Shown: in pieces, positions 1 to 5,818 of the stretch
Layout of the letters: the number at the start of each line of letters is the position of its first letter
Position numbering within the stretch: position 1 is the first letter of the stretch
NCBI GenBank assembly: GCA_021780395.1
Contig: JAJXYU010000100.1
Coordinates: 1-5,818, forward strand
Length of the DNA: 5,818 nt
Direction: 5' to 3'
DNA from: Pseudomonadota bacterium
GTDB taxonomy: Bacteria; Pseudomonadota; Gammaproteobacteria; Steroidobacterales; Steroidobacteraceae
Translations under genes and position numbers: made by a program
Notes under the pieces: generated by a model
What the model was told of the DNA's origin: nothing
The model's database searches: none
What the model saw: only the letters and a program-made list of their open reading frames with translations

Positions 1-986
<986 letters not shown>

Positions 987-1113
987 CGGTGCTGCCTCCC
1001 CCGCCGGCGCGACGTGCTCGATCATAGTGTAACGGATTTGGACGCGATGCTGGCCAACGCAGCGCCGCGATTGTAGACTCGGAACCTCGCTGCTGACCTG
1101 ACGGGCACCTGCC
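987..1113. promoter_or_regulatory. Divergent intergenic region between paaK and the amine dehydrogenase operon
   Basis: This 127-base gap separates two divergent start codons and must hold the promoters for both directions. It contains the paaK ribosome binding site (995-1002, minus strand). It is locally more AT-rich around 1021-1040 and 1070-1080. On the minus strand, the overlapping boxes TACACT (1031-1026) and TATGAT (1026-1021) resemble a -10 element. No convincing -35 box lies at 16-18 bases: the nearest match, TGGCCA at 1056-1051, is 19 bases from TACACT. No long operator-like palindrome was found. Confidence 0.55.
1051..1079 (+). promoter_or_regulatory. Candidate sigma70-like promoter for the amine dehydrogenase operon
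   Basis: TGGCCA (1051-1056; 4 of 6 matches to TTGACA) lies 17 bases before TAGACT (1074-1079; 4 of 6 matches to TATAAT), and the latter is 34 bases upstream of the mauB start codon. Spacing is ideal but both boxes are imperfect. TGGCCA is self-complementary and could also serve the minus strand. Offered as a weak candidate only. Confidence 0.25.
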
Positions 1114-2340
1114 ATGCGCGCACCGATGATTGCGATCCCCCGATGCGACTTCCGCGGCGAGCGCCGCGCCCGCGGCTTCCGAGCAGTCGCTGCGCTCGTC
1201 GGACTGATCAGTGCCACGGCACTCGCGCACGCGGCACCGACGAGGTCCGCGCCCGCGGCACTGCCACCGGATCTCGGCCGGCATCCGACGGTCGCGGTCC
1301 TGCCGATGCCCGCGTCGAAGCACTGGGTCTGGATCAACGACTTCGTGTTCCCGCACATGGCCGACGGGACGGCGCACCTGGTCGACGGCGATTCCGGCCG
1401 CTACCTCGGGACCTTGAGCACGGGTTACAGCTATTCGCACCTCGTGCTGTCCGCCGACGGCCGGTGGATCTACTCGCCGGAGACCTATTTCTCGCGCGGC
1501 ACGCGCGGCAAACGCACCGACGTCGTGACGATCTACGACGCCCGCACCCTCGATCCCGTGGGCGAGATCCGCATCCCGCCGAAGCGGGCGTCGAACATGC
1601 CGGTGATGGGCGACGTCGCGCTGACCGACGACGGCCGCTACCTGCTGATCTACAATTTCAATCCCGCGCAAAGCATTTCCGTCGTCGACATGAAGACGCG
1701 CCGCTTCCTGCGTGAGATTCCCATTCCTGGCTGCGCATTCGCCTATCCGTCGGGACCCCGTTCGTTCTTCTCGGTCTGCGGCGACGGCTCGGCGGTGCTG
1801 ATCGATCTGGCGCGCAACGGCCAGGTCGTGCGCCACCACACCGGTCGCCTGCTGCCGATGGGTGCGGACCCGGTCACCGAGAAACCGGTGCGGGTCGGCG
1901 ACGTGTGGTATTTCGTGACCTTCGATGGCCGGATCGTGCCGCTCGAGGTCAAGGGCGGACACGCCGTCGTCGAGCCGTCCTGGTCGCTCACGAGCGCGGC
2001 GGAGCGCGCACGAGGGTGGCGACCCGGCGGATTGCAGCAACTCGCGGTCAGCGTGCGACTGCATCGGCTGTACGCGATCATGCACCAGGGCGGTCTCGCG
2101 ACTCACAAGGATCCGGGCAAGACCGTCTGGGTCTACGACCTCGCGACCCACCGCAAGATCCAGGAGATCCCGCTGAAGCGGCTCGCGAGCTCGATCCAGG
2201 TGACCACCGACGCCGCGCCGCTGCTGTTCACGGTGTTCATCGACGGCCCGGATCTCGACGTCTACGACGCGGTGAGCGGTCATTGGCTGCGCACGGTGCG
2301 GGACGTTGCCGCGACGCCGACGGTCCTGGTCACGCCCTGA
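1114..2340 (+). CDS. mauB: TTQ amine dehydrogenase large (heavy) subunit, beta-propeller
   Basis: Periplasmic large subunit of a quinoprotein amine dehydrogenase (MauB of MADH, AauB of AADH). It forms a seven-bladed propeller that cradles the TTQ small subunit and helps shape the substrate pocket. The 408 residues start with a long basic n-region, then a hydrophobic core (about 22-37) and a likely Sec cleavage after ALAHA (residue 40). Family stretches include HLVLSADGRWIYSPETYFSRGTRGKRTD (split here around residues 109-135), TDDGRYLLIYNFNPA (171-185), ERARGWRPGGLQQLA (297-311) and a late HK followed by VWVYD (331-342). C207 and C222 are 15 residues apart, as in the MADH heavy chain (CYHIFP...FFMHC), so that disulfide is probably kept. 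The Shine-Dalgarno is weak (GGGC near 1101). ATG at 1129 is an alternative start but would trim only the n-region. First gene of the operon. MADH versus AADH cannot be settled from this subunit alone. Confidence 0.93.
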   Translation: MRAPMIAIPRCDFRGERRARGFRAVAALVGLISATALAHAAPTRSAPAALPPDLGRHPTVAVLPMPASKHWVWINDFVFPHMADGTAHLVDGDSGRYLGTLSTGYSYSHLVLSADGRWIYSPETYFSRGTRGKRTDVVTIYDARTLDPVGEIRIPPKRASNMPVMGDVALTDDGRYLLIYNFNPAQSISVVDMKTRRFLREIPIPGCAFAYPSGPRSFFSVCGDGSAVLIDLARNGQVVRHHTGRLLPMGADPVTEKPVRVGDVWYFVTFDGRIVPLEVKGGHAVVEPSWSLTSAAERARGWRPGGLQQLAVSVRLHRLYAIMHQGGLATHKDPGKTVWVYDLATHRKIQEIPLKRLASSIQVTTDAAPLLFTVFIDGPDLDVYDAVSGHWLRTVRDVAATPTVLVTP

Positions 2341-2342
2341 GG
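2339..2342 (+). promoter_or_regulatory. Shine-Dalgarno GAGG deciding the GTG start of mauE
   Basis: GAGG overlaps the mauB stop codon (TGA, 2338-2340) and sits eight bases before GTG at 2351. It favours that GTG over an in-frame ATG at 2306, which lies inside mauB and would add 15 arginine-rich residues unlike the start of a membrane protein. The overlap suggests translational coupling. Confidence 0.6.
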
Positions 2343-2350
2343 CCGCCCGC

Positions 2351-2896
2351 GTGCTCGATCCAGCCGTCGGTACCCTGATCGATCTCGGCGGCGCGACGCT
2401 GCTCGGCGTCGCTGCGATCCACAAGATCCGCGATTTCGACGGCTTCGCGGCGGTGTTCGCCGCGTACGAGATCGCACCCGCGCGCGGCTCGCGCGCACTG
2501 GCCGCGCTGGTGCCGGCGATCGAACTCGCGGCGGCGCTCGCGCTGCCCTGGCCGGATACGCGTCGGACCGCGGCGGTCGGCTCGGCGGTGCTGATCGCGC
2601 TGTACGGCGCGGCGATCGGCTGGAACCTCGCCCGCGGACGGCGCAGTCTCGATTGCGGTTGCGGCGGGCCGCGGGATCGGCGGCAGATCGCCGGCTGGAT
2701 GGTCTGGCGCAACACGCTGATCGCCGCGTTGCTCGCGGCGGCGGCGGTGCTGCCCTGGTCCGCGCGGTCGCTCGCGGCGGTCGACTGGCTCACGCTCGGC
2801 GGCGGCCTGCTCGCGACGGTCGTGCTCTACTGGACGATCGACCGGCTGATGGGCGAGATCGCGCCGAAGGGATTCGCGATGCGGGGCGCGCGATGA
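2351..2896 (+). CDS. mauE: MauE/AauE amine dehydrogenase accessory membrane protein
   Basis: Inner-membrane protein of the MauE (DoxX-like) family, required for assembly of active amine dehydrogenase. It probably acts with MauD in forming or delivering disulfides to the small subunit. With the GTG start the product is 181 residues, the usual size. Hydrophobic segments are visible at about 5-25, 49-68, 74-95, 120-137 and 146-164. Family marks are the HK motif in the first helix region (residues 24-25) and the cysteine motif LDCGCGG (C102, C104) in a loop after the third helix, which is the likely redox pair. The start follows the mauB stop by 10 bases. The stop overlaps the mauD start as ATGA, so the two are tightly coupled. 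The biochemical role of MauE is known mainly from mutants, so the redox role is inferred. Confidence 0.9.
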   Translation: MLDPAVGTLIDLGGATLLGVAAIHKIRDFDGFAAVFAAYEIAPARGSRALAALVPAIELAAALALPWPDTRRTAAVGSAVLIALYGAAIGWNLARGRRSLDCGCGGPRDRRQIAGWMVWRNTLIAALLAAAAVLPWSARSLAAVDWLTLGGGLLATVVLYWTIDRLMGEIAPKGFAMRGAR

Positions 2897-3501
2897 CCGC
2901 ACTCGCGGTGTCGAACGCGATCCTCTGGGTCGTCGTGATCACCCTGGCCCTCGCGCTGCTCGCGGTCGTCCGCCAGCTCGGCGTGCTGCACGAGCGCATC
3001 GCACCGGTCGGGGCGCTGATGCTCGCCAACGGACTCAAGGTCGGCGAGACCGCGCCGCGCATCGAGACCGCGGATCTCGACGGACGGGCGCTCGCGATCG
3101 GCGCGCCGCGGACCGATGGGCGCAGCACGCTGCTGATGTTCGTCTCGCCGACCTGTCCCGTCTGCAAGTCGTTGCTGCCGGTGTTGAAGTCGAGCCGCGG
3201 CGCGGAGCGCGGCTGGCTCGACATCGTGCTCGCGAGCGACGGCGAAGTCGAGGCGCAGCGGGAGTTCGTCCGCGCGCACAAGCTCGGCGAGTTCCCGTAC
3301 GTGGTGTCGTCGCCGCTCGGGATGTCGTACCAGGTGAGCCGCCTGCCGTTCGCGGCGCTGATCGACGCTCAAGGGGTGTTGCGCGCGCGGGGCATCGTCA
3401 ATTCACGCGAGCATCTGGAGAGCCTGTTCGAAGCGAAGCGCTTAGGGTTCGCCTCGATCCAGGAGTATTTCGAGTCCGCGGCGAAGAGCCGGGCCGCGTG
3501 A
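2893..3501 (+). CDS. mauD: MauD/AauD thioredoxin-fold accessory protein for amine dehydrogenase
   Basis: Membrane-anchored, periplasm-facing thioredoxin-like protein needed for folding and stability of the disulfide-rich small subunit. The 202-residue product has an N-terminal anchor (about 8-27), then a TlpA/AhpC-like domain: VGETAPRIETADLDG (50-64), LMFVSPTCPVCKSLLP with the active-site pair C88-P-V-C91, the cis-proline region RLPFAALID (150-158), and the MauD-typical IVNSREHLESLFEA (168-181). ATG at 2893 overlaps the mauE stop. Longer in-frame starts upstream would run through mauE and give arginine-rich sequence, so they are rejected. The Shine-Dalgarno is weak (GGGG, 2883-2886), consistent with translational coupling. 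It could act as an isomerase or reductase; the sequence does not decide which. Confidence 0.93.
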   Translation: MTALAVSNAILWVVVITLALALLAVVRQLGVLHERIAPVGALMLANGLKVGETAPRIETADLDGRALAIGAPRTDGRSTLLMFVSPTCPVCKSLLPVLKSSRGAERGWLDIVLASDGEVEAQREFVRAHKLGEFPYVVSSPLGMSYQVSRLPFAALIDAQGVLRARGIVNSREHLESLFEAKRLGFASIQEYFESAAKSRAA

Positions 3502-3524
3502 GAGGCTCGGCCGGCACGCCCGGG

Positions 3525-3530
3525 AGGAGG
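3525..3530 (+). promoter_or_regulatory. Strong Shine-Dalgarno AGGAGG of mauA
   Basis: A perfect AGGAGG, part of GGGAGGAGG, ends five bases before the mauA ATG at 3536. It is the strongest ribosome binding site in the operon and fixes the start. The 34-base gap after mauD (3502-3535) is the largest inside the operon, so the small subunit is probably initiated independently and at high level. Confidence 0.75.
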
Positions 3531-3535
3531 ACGCG

Positions 3536-4060
3536 ATGAAGTGGTTCGACGTAATGGCGGAGCGATCGGCGCGGGGACTCGCGAAGCGCACGTCCCGCCG
3601 CAGCGTGCTCGGCGGCCTCGGGACGCTGCTGCTCGGGGCGGTCGCGATCCCGCTGCTGCCGGCGGCGCGTGGCGCCGAGGTCGCGCGCGGCGGCGACGGG
3701 AAGAACCCGCATTGGGACGACCCGACGTCCTGCGACTACTGGCGCCACTGCGCGATCGACGGCTTCCTGTGCGGCTGCTGCGGCGGCTCGCAGACGACGT
3801 GCCCGCCCGGCACGAACATGTCGGCGGTGACCTGGATCGGCACCTGCCACAATCCGGGCGACGGCCGCGACTACGTCGTGTCCTACAACGACTGCTGCGG
3901 CAAGAGTTCCTGCGGGCGCTGCTTCTGCAACCGCAACGAGGGCGATACGCCGATGTTCGAGGCCGGTCACTCGAACGATTACAACTGGTGCTCCGGCAAC
4001 TCGACGGCCAACATCCCTTATCACTGCTCCACCGCGCGCATCCTCGGCGCCGTGCGATGA
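3536..4060 (+). CDS. mauA: TTQ amine dehydrogenase small (catalytic) subunit, AADH-like
   Basis: Catalytic small subunit (MauA/AauA), carrying the tryptophan tryptophylquinone cofactor made from two of its own tryptophans. The 174-residue precursor has a twin-arginine signal (TSRRSVLGG, residues 19-27, then a hydrophobic stretch to about 42), so it is probably exported by Tat. The mature part shows CDYWRHCAIDGFLCGCCGG (66-84), WIGTCHNPGDG (100-110), YNDCCG (117-122) and NDYNWC (147-152). By spacing, W100 and W151 are the TTQ residues (51 apart, as W57/W108 in MADH and W109/W160 in AADH). D119 matches the catalytic base (MADH D76) and D75 matches MADH D32. All 12 MADH cysteines align (66, 72, 79, 81, 89, 104, 120, 121, 129, 131, 152, 164), with C82 and C126 extra. 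Core wording resembles AADH. Ser165 replaces the usual Thr after CxxC-terminal C164. Identification as a TTQ subunit is firm; the substrate is not. Confidence 0.95.
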   Translation: MKWFDVMAERSARGLAKRTSRRSVLGGLGTLLLGAVAIPLLPAARGAEVARGGDGKNPHWDDPTSCDYWRHCAIDGFLCGCCGGSQTTCPPGTNMSAVTWIGTCHNPGDGRDYVVSYNDCCGKSSCGRCFCNRNEGDTPMFEAGHSNDYNWCSGNSTANIPYHCSTARILGAVR

Positions 4061-4554
4061 GCGCGGCGCGCGCCGTGCGCGGGGTCGCCGCCGCGACGAT
4101 CGCGTGGACGCTTGCGCTCGCGACCGCCAGCGCCGCGCACGCGGCCGCGGCCTACCGTCCGCGGATCGATTACCAGCTGAATTGTCAGGGCTGTCATCTG
4201 GCCGATGGGACCGGCGAGGCGGGGCGGGTGCCGTCGATCCGCGGCATGCTGGTGCCGTTCGCGCAGATCCCGGCCGGACGCCATTACCTGATCCAGGTTC
4301 CCGGCGTCTCCGAATCGTCCCTGTCGGACCGCGCGACCGCCGCGGTGCTCAACTGGATGGTGAATCGCCTGAGCGACGTCCCGGTACCGAAGGACTTCGT
4401 GCCGTTCACCTCCGCCGAGGTCGCCCGCTGGCGGCGCATCCCGCTCACGAACGTGGCCGCGACCCGCGCGAGCGTGCAGCGCTTGATCGACGGTCAATCG
4501 CGTTCGCGGGCGAGTTCGACGGCCTCACGGAGCACCGACAGGTCGCCGATGTGA
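4057..4554 (+). CDS. Monohaem c-type cytochrome, last gene of the amine dehydrogenase operon
   Basis: Periplasmic cytochrome c of 165 residues, probably accepting electrons from the amine dehydrogenase and passing them to the respiratory chain. The N-terminus is a Sec signal (hydrophobic about 9-27, likely cleavage after SAAHA near residue 29). One haem site, CQGCH (residues 43-47, bases 4183-4197), lies close to the mature N-terminus. The sixth ligand is probably M101 in VLNWMVNRL; M64 is an alternative. The start ATG overlaps the mauA stop as ATGA and lacks a clear Shine-Dalgarno, implying translational coupling. The last 18 or so residues, after about 147, are Ser/Arg-rich and lie antisense to the DUF2783 gene, so the functional domain likely ends near RLIDG (142-146). 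Electron-acceptor role is inferred from position only. Confidence 0.88.
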   Translation: MSAARAVRGVAAATIAWTLALATASAAHAAAAYRPRIDYQLNCQGCHLADGTGEAGRVPSIRGMLVPFAQIPAGRHYLIQVPGVSESSLSDRATAAVLNWMVNRLSDVPVPKDFVPFTSAEVARWRRIPLTNVAATRASVQRLIDGQSRSRASSTASRSTDRSPM

Positions 4555-4718
4555 TTCGCGAGCAATAGGATCAGCCGGGCATTCAGCTTCGCGCTCTGCG
4601 CCTCGTCGAGGCCGCGATGGGCCTCTATCAGCAGTTCGTAGAAGTCGTCGCCGGCGGAATAGTCACGAAACCGGCGCCGGTCCGGATCGTGGAAGTTGGG
4701 CTGGACGTTGAGTGGCAT
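4494..4718 (-). CDS. DUF2783 family small protein
   Basis: Small cytoplasmic protein of 74 residues with no signal or membrane segment. The helical core FYELLIEAHRGLDEAQSAKLNARLILLLANHIGDLSVLREAVELA (split about residues 26-70) is what I recognise as DUF2783, a family of unknown function of about 60-75 residues. From memory, it often sits directly downstream of an MhpA-like FAD monooxygenase, as here. The start at 4718 is three bases after the monooxygenase stop. A GGAGG site (4731-4727) inside the end of that gene lies eight bases upstream, so the two are co-transcribed and coupled. Its 3' end overlaps the convergent cytochrome gene by 61 bases. A helper role for the flavoenzyme is a guess from the neighbourhood. 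Confidence 0.82.
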   Translation of the reverse strand: MPLNVQPNFHDPDRRRFRDYSAGDDFYELLIEAHRGLDEAQSAKLNARLILLLANHIGDLSVLREAVELARERD

Positions 4719-4726
4719 CGGTCAAA

Positions 4727-4731
4727 CCTCC
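4727..4731 (-). promoter_or_regulatory. Shine-Dalgarno GGAGG for the DUF2783 gene inside the monooxygenase 3' end
   Basis: GGAGG on the minus strand lies within the last codons of the monooxygenase gene, eight bases before the DUF2783 ATG. It fixes the DUF2783 start. It also means ribosome access there may depend on translation of the upstream gene, which carries a premature TAG. Confidence 0.6.
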
Positions 4732-5690
4732 GCATCGTGTCCGGTCGCCCGCCCGAGCGCCGCACGGATGCTCGCGAGATCGAAGCGGCGCCAGCGCGCC
4801 GCGACGTGCTGGTCCGGCCGGATCAGGTACACGGTGCCGCTGCGGCCGTCGTAGCGTTCCGCGGCGACGCCCTTCGCATCGACGAGCACGCGCGTGTTCG
4901 CGACCGCGCCGCCCGCGTGCCGGGCGATCACGATCGACTCGACCGGAATCGGCAGCCGATCGAGCACCGCGAGCGCGTCGACGACCGGCCGCGGCAGCTC
5001 ACCGGCATGGTCGACGAACAGCAGCAGCTGGAAACGGCCGCCGAGTTCGTCGATCAACCAGTCGTCTTCTTCTAGCGGGGCATCCGCCGCGGGCGCGCCC
5101 GGCACCATCGCTCCGGCGAACGCATCGGTGTCGCGCGTGTTCAGCGCCGAATCCTCGTAGACCGTCGGCATCGACAGGCGGCCGGAATTGACCAGGCGGC
5201 GCGCGAAGTCATGCCGCTCGGCGAGCTCGAGCACCGCGTCGCGGAACACGCGGCTCATGCCGGACTTCGGCGTGATGAAGTCGGTCGAGCGGGTCGAGTT
5301 CAGGATGTTCTCGTCGGCCGCCGCGACCCGCTCCTCGCTGTAGGTGTCGAGCAGCCGATCCGGCGCGCGCCCGGTCGCGACCAGCTGCAGCTTCCACGCG
5401 AGATTGTCGACGTCCTGAAAGCCGGAATTCGCGCCACGCGCGCCGAACGGGGAGACCTGATGGGCGGCGTCGCCGATGAACAGCACCCGCCCGTGCCGGA
5501 ACTTCGCCATCCGCCGGCACTGGAAGGTGTAGACGCTGACCCAGTCGAGCTCGAACTCGCGATCGTCGCCGAGCATCGCCCTGATGCGCGGAATCACCCG
5601 CTCGGGCCGCTTCTCCGCGTCCGGATCCGCGTCCCAGCCGAGCTGAAAGTCGATCCGCCAGACGTTGTCGGCTTGTCGATGCAGCAACAC

Positions 5691-5693
5691 CTA
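5691..5693 (-). other. Premature amber codon inside the FAD monooxygenase frame
   Basis: TAG sits between CAG (Gln) and GTG (Val) of an otherwise intact frame, which stays open for 41 codons upstream to the window edge and 322 codons downstream. In homologues I recall this position in a GQSVLLH-type motif, so a single C-to-A change of TCG (Ser) to TAG would explain it. That ancestral codon is inferred. Confidence 0.85.
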
Positions 5694-5818
5694 CTGGCCC
5701 GGGTGAAACGGCGGGTCGAACCAGAACCAGCGTTCGGCCGGGAAGTCGGCGGCCATCACGACGTCCGCGATCAGGAACCGGTCCCGGAACACCTTGCCTT
5801 CGACGTCGAGTCCGAGCA

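Larger units (their letters stand above)
4722..5818 (-). pseudogene. FAD-dependent aromatic monooxygenase (MhpA-like), interrupted by in-frame TAG; N-terminus off the window
   Basis: Relative of 3-(3-hydroxyphenyl)propionate hydroxylase and other class A flavoprotein monooxygenases, which use NAD(P)H and O2 to hydroxylate aromatic rings. From the right edge, the frame reads LGLDVEGKVFRDRFLIADVV, then ADFPAERWFWFDPPFHPGQ, then TAG (5691-5693), then VLLHRQADNVWRIDFQLGWDAD. Family sequence continues unbroken across the stop in one frame. Beyond it are the FAD-ribityl motif GDAAHQ with SPFGARGANSGFQDVDNLAWKL (72-100 counting from GTG 5690) and the C-terminal thioredoxin-like domain (LLLFVDHAGELPRP to YLIRPDQHVAARW). 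The N-terminal GxGxxG FAD site lies outside. A 322-residue frame could be called from GTG at 5690, but it has no Shine-Dalgarno, starts mid-domain and lacks the dinucleotide-binding half. It is therefore probably a recent nonsense-mutation pseudogene or a sequencing error. The substrate is unknown. Confidence 0.85.

Noticed and set aside
1038..1057. TTGG-12-CCAA inverted repeat as a possible operator
   Set aside because: The arms are only four bases long, and the match does not extend on either side; chance occurrence is likely.
2653..2892. Upstream extension of the mauD frame into mauE
   Set aside because: The added 80 residues are Arg/Ala-rich and overlap a conserved membrane protein frame. 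ATG 2893 gives the normal MauD length and anchor.
3541..4056. Upstream extension of the cytochrome frame through mauA
   Set aside because: It is out of frame with mauA and arginine-rich. The true start is ATG 4057 in the ATGA overlap, directly followed by a signal peptide.
4617..5191. Plus-strand open frames opposite the monooxygenase
   Set aside because: They are antisense shadows of a frame with clear flavoprotein motifs; sequence is low-complexity Arg/Ser/Ala.
5691..5693. TAG as a programmed recoding site (pyrrolysine)
   Set aside because: Nothing in the window hints at pyrrolysine genes, the enzyme family does not use it, and a single-base nonsense change is simpler.

Overview
The base composition is very GC-rich throughout, with dense GC3-biased coding. 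With this gene content (PaaK-type ligase, TTQ amine dehydrogenase cassette, MhpA-like FAD monooxygenase next to a DUF2783 protein), it suggests a Gram-negative proteobacterium, most likely a beta- or gammaproteobacterium with aromatic catabolism. That taxonomic guess comes from gene content and is not decisive.

Layout. (1) 1-986, minus strand: most of a phenylacetate-CoA ligase (PaaK family), whose C-terminus runs off the left edge. (2) 987-1113: a divergent intergenic region holding the start signals of paaK and of the plus-strand operon. (3) 1114-4554, plus strand: a compact five-gene operon in the order large subunit, MauE, MauD, small subunit, monohaem cytochrome c. This is the conserved core order mau/aauB-E-D-A of tryptophan tryptophylquinone (TTQ) amine dehydrogenases. 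(4) 4494-4718, minus strand: a 74-residue DUF2783 protein converging on, and overlapping, the cytochrome gene. (5) 4722-5818, minus strand: a FAD-dependent aromatic monooxygenase (MhpA-like). Its frame is broken by an in-frame TAG at 5691-5693, with clear family sequence on both sides, and its N-terminus runs off the right edge.

How the parts fit. The large and small subunits would form a periplasmic quinoprotein that oxidatively deaminates primary amines to aldehydes and ammonia. MauE (membrane) and MauD (membrane-anchored thioredoxin fold, CPVC) are the accessory proteins needed for the disulfide-rich small subunit. The cytochrome c is the likely electron acceptor or relay. The small subunit keeps all landmarks of the TTQ fold: two crosslinking tryptophans 51 residues apart, the two key aspartates at the family spacing, and the 12 MADH-type cysteines plus two more. 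Its core reads closer to aromatic amine dehydrogenase (AADH) than to methylamine dehydrogenase (MADH). A neighbouring PaaK would fit an aromatic amine such as phenylethylamine (amine to arylacetaldehyde to arylacetate to arylacetyl-CoA), but no aldehyde dehydrogenase is in view, so this link is inferred.

Points for a second look: the nonsense codon in the monooxygenase; a Ser in place of the conserved active-site Thr of the small subunit; absence of mauG, mauF and a cupredoxin gene; a cytochrome whose Ser/Arg-rich tail is encoded antisense to DUF2783; and an amine dehydrogenase cassette lying in opposite orientation between two minus-strand catabolic loci. I saw no tRNA, rRNA, CRISPR array, insertion sequence or clear terminator.
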